Part shown: piece after piece, positions 60,592 through 64,000 of the stretch
Layout: the number at the start of each line of letters is the position of its first letter
How positions within the stretch are numbered: position 1 is the first letter of the stretch
Assembly (NCBI RefSeq): GCF_000685215.1
Contig: NZ_ARYJ01000012.1
Location: 1-64,000 of the forward strand
Direction of reading: 5' to 3'
DNA from: Hyphomonas jannaschiana VP2
GTDB taxonomy: Bacteria > Pseudomonadota > Alphaproteobacteria > Caulobacterales > Hyphomonadaceae
DNA: 64,000 bases
Notes under the pieces: generated by a model
Database searches by the model: none
The model's input: the letters and a program-made list of their open reading frames with translations, nothing else
Told to the model about the DNA's origin: nothing
Translations under genes and position numbers: made by a program

Positions 60592-61874
60592 GCTTTCTCG
60601 ACGGCGGCTTCGTCCAGCTCGCGCTGGGTGAAACGGCGGGTGAACTCTGTCACACGCGGGGCAATCTCGGTCCGGAAGCGGTTGCCGTTGAACACGCCAT
60701 AATGGCCGACGCCCGGCTGGATATAGTCGGCTTTCAGCTTGTCCGGCAGACTGGTGCACAGGTCGTGCGCGGCCTGAGTTTGCCCGATGCCGGAAATGTC
60801 GTCCTTTTCCCCTTCGACGGTCATCAGCGCCACATCGCGGATCGTCTCCGGACGGATCTGGCGCGCATAGCGGTACTTCATGATCCCGCGCGGCAGGTGG
60901 TGTTCCTGGAACACGCGCAGGATGGTCTGCAGGTAGAACTCCTCGGTCAGGTCGAGCACGGAGAGATATTCGTCATAGAATTCGCGGTGCTTGCCGGCAT
61001 TGTCGCCGTCGCCTTCGACCAGATGGTTGAAGAAGCGCCACTGCGCATCGACATGGCGTGACCAGTTCATGTTCATGAAGGACGCGAGCTGGACAAAGCC
61101 CGGATAGACACGCCGGAACGCGCCGGGATAGGGCGCCGGAACGGTGTGGATCATATTGTCCTGGAACCAGTCGAAGCTGCGTTCCTCGGCCAGTTCGTTT
61201 GGCACGGTGGGGCTGCGGCGCGCGTCTATGGGCGAGCCCATGAAAGTCATGGAGGCCGGGCGGTTCGGATCGTCGTCCTCGGCCATCATCGAGATTGCGG
61301 CCAGCACCGGCGGACCCGGCTGGCAGACGGCCAGCACATGCGCGCCCGGGCCGACATGGCTGATCATGTTGCGGACATGGTCCATATAGTCGTCGAGGTC
61401 GAACCGGCCGAGCCAGACCGGCGCCATGCGCGCATCGGCCCAGTCGGTGATGTAGACATCATGGGTCGGCAGGAAGCCTTCGACCGTCCCGCGCAGCAGC
61501 GTCGCATAATGGCCGGACAGCGGCGCGACAATCAGGAGGCGGGGCAGGGGTGCGGCACCGGGCTTGCGTGCGGCGGCCAGCGCGTCGGGATCCTTGCGGA
61601 AATGGACGAGATTGCACCAGGGCGACCGCCAGGCGACCGATGCGGTCACGGGGACCGGTGCGCTGTTGATCCTGACGCTCTCGATGCCCCAGTCGGGCTT
61701 GCCATAATACCGGGTCGTGCTTTCGAACACGTCGGCAAAGGCGATGAGCGCCTTGCCATAATCGGTCTGCGCAATCGGGTTCATCGGGGAATGAAGCGCC
61801 ATTCGGCCTGCACGCGCAGCCAGGCGCATCGGCGCCATTGCAGCCCGGTTCAGTTCGACAAGGGAGTACAGCAT
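60588..61874 (-). CDS. phaZ: Intracellular polyhydroxyalkanoate depolymerase
   Basis: The 428-residue protein has VAPLSGHYATLLRGTVE, TDWADAR, and the lipase-like box VCQPGPP with a cysteine nucleophile (Cys184). Aspartate and histidine regions lie near EGEKDDISG and GVGHYGVFNG. This is the PhaZ that degrades stored PHB granules. No phaC is nearby. Confidence 0.95.
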   Translation of the reverse strand: MLYSLVELNRAAMAPMRLAARAGRMALHSPMNPIAQTDYGKALIAFADVFESTTRYYGKPDWGIESVRINSAPVPVTASVAWRSPWCNLVHFRKDPDALAAARKPGAAPLPRLLIVAPLSGHYATLLRGTVEGFLPTHDVYITDWADARMAPVWLGRFDLDDYMDHVRNMISHVGPGAHVLAVCQPGPPVLAAISMMAEDDDPNRPASMTFMGSPIDARRSPTVPNELAEERSFDWFQDNMIHTVPAPYPGAFRRVYPGFVQLASFMNMNWSRHVDAQWRFFNHLVEGDGDNAGKHREFYDEYLSVLDLTEEFYLQTILRVFQEHHLPRGIMKYRYARQIRPETIRDVALMTVEGEKDDISGIGQTQAAHDLCTSLPDKLKADYIQPGVGHYGVFNGNRFRTEIAPRVTEFTRRFTQRELDEAAVEKA

Positions 61875-62070
61875 CGCCTTACAAACCTTTCATGTTGCGG
61901 CGCAGCATATGGCTGCAATCCGGATGTGGCAAATGGATTCGCCAGCCGGGCGGCTTACCGGAAGGTTAACGCAGTCGTTTGAATTTGCCTGAAACTTTCA
62001 ATCCCCCGCCTGTTTCGGGTTAAGCCCCGGCTGCTAGTTTTTAGGCCTCAACCGCCGGAGAGGCCGACCG

Positions 62071-62454
62071 ATGTTCCTTAAATGCGAACCCAATCCGCAT
62101 CAGGGCGGGCGTATGACCCGGGCCGTGCTGTTCAATCATGCCGGCGGGCAGCGCTTCGCGATCGATGCCGAAGCGCTGCACAAGAAGCCGGACCTGCTGA
62201 ATGAATTCGGCGCCCATAACAGCCTGCGCTTCCGGACACTGGACGCGATTGCCTATGGCCTCTGCTTTGTCGGCGGTGTGGGCACGGTCATGGTGGCCTG
62301 GTGGATGTTCTTCGTCGGGCTTGCTGCCTGCGTGCTGATGCTGGCGGCGAACCGGAAATCGGCCGGTGAAGCGGCCCGCAATGCCGCCCGCCGGTCAACG
62401 GACAATTTCCGCCGCCTGCATGAGCTTGGCTGTCTCTGGCTGGTCTACGAATAG
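62071..62454 (+). CDS. Small membrane protein of unknown function
   Basis: The 127-residue protein has a polar N-terminus, two adjacent hydrophobic helices (about 60-95), and a basic tail. I do not recognise the family. It converges with the next gene, which ends eight bases away. Confidence 0.72.
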   Translation: MFLKCEPNPHQGGRMTRAVLFNHAGGQRFAIDAEALHKKPDLLNEFGAHNSLRFRTLDAIAYGLCFVGGVGTVMVAWWMFFVGLAACVLMLAANRKSAGEAARNAARRSTDNFRRLHELGCLWLVYE

Positions 62455-62461
62455 GGCCGGA

Positions 62462-62884
62462 TCAGATCCCGACCATGCCGAGAATGGCGGCGATGATCGC
62501 CACCAGCATGAAAATCAGTGACAGGCTGACCGAAACGGCGCGCTGGCCCTTGCGGCTGGTGCGGGCGCCTTTGGGGGCCTTTCCGGTTTTTGGGGCCAGC
62601 ATCCAGTGGTTCGAATAGAAGCCGAATGCGGCCAGCAGGGCAGTGACGCCGGCCGCCCAGTGCGTGGCGAGCAGGAAGCAGGCCCCCGCAGCCAGCATCA
62701 TGCCGGCAATCGGCACTGAGGTTGCGTGCAGAAGCTCACGTACGTGCCGGTCGGCCCGGCTGCCATCCAGTTCCTCGAAGCTGCAGTTCGGCGCGGCAAT
62801 CGCGGCCACCCAGGACGAGCCGATCGCCAGGGCGCTGAAGATGAGGCCGAAATTGGCCGCGAGGGCAGCAAGGTTCTGGAACAT
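62462..62884 (-). CDS. Small membrane protein of unknown function
   Basis: The 140-residue protein has four hydrophobic segments, including LIFMLVAIIAAILGMVGI at the C-terminus, and a basic loop (KTGKAPKGARTSRKGQR). I do not recognise the family. It is 48 bases downstream of the TetR gene on the same strand, so it may be co-transcribed. Confidence 0.72.
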   Translation of the reverse strand: MFQNLAALAANFGLIFSALAIGSSWVAAIAAPNCSFEELDGSRADRHVRELLHATSVPIAGMMLAAGACFLLATHWAAGVTALLAAFGFYSNHWMLAPKTGKAPKGARTSRKGQRAVSVSLSLIFMLVAIIAAILGMVGI

Positions 62885-62932
62885 GCGCGGAATATGCGCC
62901 GGATTCGCCGTTCGGCCTAGAGCCGGATTCGA

Positions 62933-63532
62933 TTAGAGAAAGCTTGCGACGATGACCTGGTCGACCAGGGCTTCGTCCGGGGGGACCTGTCCGTCCAGCA
63001 TCAGCATGGCGAGGCCGTGTACCATCGACCAGGCCTGCAGGCGTTTGATTTTCCGGGCGGTCTTCGAGGCGTCTGGGGGCATGAGCGCATTCAGCGTATC
63101 CGACAGCATGCCGAACGGTTCGTCCGTCGCGCAGGGGTCTTTCTCCCGGTCGCCCTTTGGCCGGCTCTGGGTCATCATCAGCCGGAAGACCGACGGATTA
63201 CGAAGCGCAAACTTCACATAAGCCCGGCCCATCGCCTTGAAGGCTCCCCGCTGGTCGTCTGCGCCGGACATGGCTTCCCGGAACGCTTCGGCCAGACGTT
63301 CGCCGCCGACACCGCAAAGTGCGTTCAACAGCGCGGCCTTGTCCGGAAAGTGCCGGTACACCGCCGTCGCCGACACGCCGACATTCCGGGCGATCTCGCG
63401 CAGGCTGACCGCGTCCGGCGGTTTCACGTCCAGCTGGGCCAGGCCTTCCTCGATCAAGGCTGAGCGCAGGTCGCCATGATGGTAGCGCCCGTCGCGCGGC
63501 TTGATGTTGACAGTGTTATCATCTGATGTCAT
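62933..63532 (-). CDS. TetR family transcriptional regulator
   Basis: The 199-residue protein has the TetR helix-turn-helix YHHGDLRSALIEEGLAQ and SLREIARNVGVSATAVYRHFPDKAALLNAL, followed by a ligand-binding helical domain. The ATG at 63532 is chosen because of spacing, although the frame extends twelve codons. It faces a carotenoid oxygenase gene, which it may regulate. Confidence 0.92.
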   Translation of the reverse strand: MTSDDNTVNIKPRDGRYHHGDLRSALIEEGLAQLDVKPPDAVSLREIARNVGVSATAVYRHFPDKAALLNALCGVGGERLAEAFREAMSGADDQRGAFKAMGRAYVKFALRNPSVFRLMMTQSRPKGDREKDPCATDEPFGMLSDTLNALMPPDASKTARKIKRLQAWSMVHGLAMLMLDGQVPPDEALVDQVIVASFL

Positions 63533-63540
63533 GTTATCAG
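63514..63540. promoter_or_regulatory. Repeats at the TetR start, candidate operator
   Basis: TGTTATCA occurs at 63514-63521 and 63532-63539, 18 bases apart, and CTGAT (63523-63527) with ATCAG (63536-63540) forms an inverted pair. Such a site at the regulator's own start codon would suit autorepression and control of the divergent oxygenase. Confidence 0.45.
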
Positions 63541-63589
63541 TGTAAACATGGTTTGTCGTTTCCCGCAACGTGACATGGAGTCACTGACT

Positions 63590-64000
63590 ATGCCCAGCCC
63601 TGTAGAATCTGCCATTCGCGGCGTCGTCACCAAAGGTGTCGTCGCCATCGCCGGCTTCAATCGCGAACGCAAGAAGGCGAAAGGTCCCAACCCCTTCCTT
63701 GAAGGGTTGCACACGCCGGTCACGGAGGAAGTGACGGATACGGCGCTGAAAGTCACCGGTGAAATCCCGGCGGCCCTGAATGGGCTTTATTTGCGCAACG
63801 GTCCGAACCCGCTGGCCAAGGTGAATGCCGCGACGCATCACTGGTTCATCGGCGATGCGATGATCCATGGTATCCGCCTGCAGGACGGCAAGGCAGTCTG
63901 GTACCGCAATCGCTGGGTCCGCTCCAATGCTGTCAGCGATGCACTGGGCGAACCGCGTGCGCCGGGCCCGCGCCATCCGCGTACGGATGTCGCCAATACG
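63590..64000 (+). CDS. Carotenoid oxygenase family protein (partial)
   Basis: The first 137 codons are in the window and the gene runs off the right edge. GLYLRNGPNP and HHWFIGDAMIHGIRLQDGKA are family landmarks of the RPE65/carotenoid cleavage and lignostilbene dioxygenases, including a first-part iron-site context. The start at 63590 has GGAG nine bases upstream; an ATG at 63575 lacks a ribosome site. It is divergent from a TetR gene. Confidence 0.9.
   Translation, partial: MPSPVESAIRGVVTKGVVAIAGFNRERKKAKGPNPFLEGLHTPVTEEVTDTALKVTGEIPAALNGLYLRNGPNPLAKVNAATHHWFIGDAMIHGIRLQDGKAVWYRNRWVRSNAVSDALGEPRAPGPRHPRTDVANT

Noticed and set aside
1-64000. Prophage, insertion sequence or genomic island
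   Set aside because: No transposase, integrase or phage structural gene was seen. The two tRNA genes show no adjacent integrase and no obvious repeated 3' end.

Overview
The window reads as a gene-dense, high-GC chromosomal segment of an alphaproteobacterium, most likely a Caulobacterales/Hyphomonadaceae (Hyphomonas-like) organism. This placement is an inference from gene families and gene order: an SDHAF4-type gene beside htpX, a hemC-hemD-mitofilin-hemY operon, an envC-ctpA-YibQ-rppH envelope operon, GapR, a 41-residue L36, a NifU-like scaffold with yidD and thrS, and intracellular PhaZ. No insertion sequence, prophage, CRISPR array, integron or rRNA was seen. Many genes overlap by 1 to 4 bases (ATGA, GTGA, TGATG), and several convergent pairs share stop codons.

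Layout. 1-4754: start of a probable rsmB, HtpX protease, SDHAF4, two dispersed-repeat-like elements, acyl-CoA dehydrogenase, DUF885 lipoprotein. 4860-9165: heme operon with a Mic60-like gene between hemD and hemY. 9259-9334: tRNA-Thr. 9664-19067: a secreted protein plus lipoprotein pair of unknown function, a serine hydrolase, ThpR, DUF2853, BI-1 protein, acetyltransferase, periplasmic redoxin, M28 peptidase, and a small HEPN-like protein. 19103-23625: envelope operon EnvC-CtpA-YibQ-RppH. 23650-26095: alpha/beta hydrolase, class IV aminotransferase and sulfotransferase-like protein in one coupled operon. 26112-31671: folE with a highly structured upstream region, cysS, NifU-like scaffold, yidD, thrS.

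31736-38575: O-antigen ligase-like protein and glycosyltransferase, DUF985 cupin, gloB, methyltransferase, an orphan P-II protein, DUF983, prephenate dehydrogenase, DUF2164, and a Tat/lipoprotein MsrB. 38582-43307: a four-gene coupled operon on the minus strand coding a subtilisin-like lipoprotein, a membrane-anchored protein resembling a subtilisin propeptide, an unknown lipoprotein, and an M23 lipoprotein with a long Thr/Asp/Pro linker. This is the least familiar assembly here and my best candidate for an undescribed system. 43532-55366: MFS transporter, MltB-type transglycosylase, L36, HAD hydrolase, TPR protein, hydrolase, GapR, a DUF4269-type nucleotidyltransferase, SDR enzymes, EamA transporter, DsbB, ExoD. 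55452-55538: tRNA-Leu.

55555-59848: an operon resembling the Zrg zinc-uptake system (His-rich DUF2796 lipoprotein, ABC ATPase, FtsX-like permease, DUF3299 lipoprotein), divergent from a ZIP transporter, with a perfect GTGATA-n3-TATCAC palindrome between them as a candidate Zur/Fur-type operator. 59980-64000: unknown secreted protein, PhaZ, two small membrane proteins, and a TetR regulator divergent from a carotenoid oxygenase cut by the window edge. Long antisense open frames over real genes are common in this GC-rich sequence and were treated as shadows.
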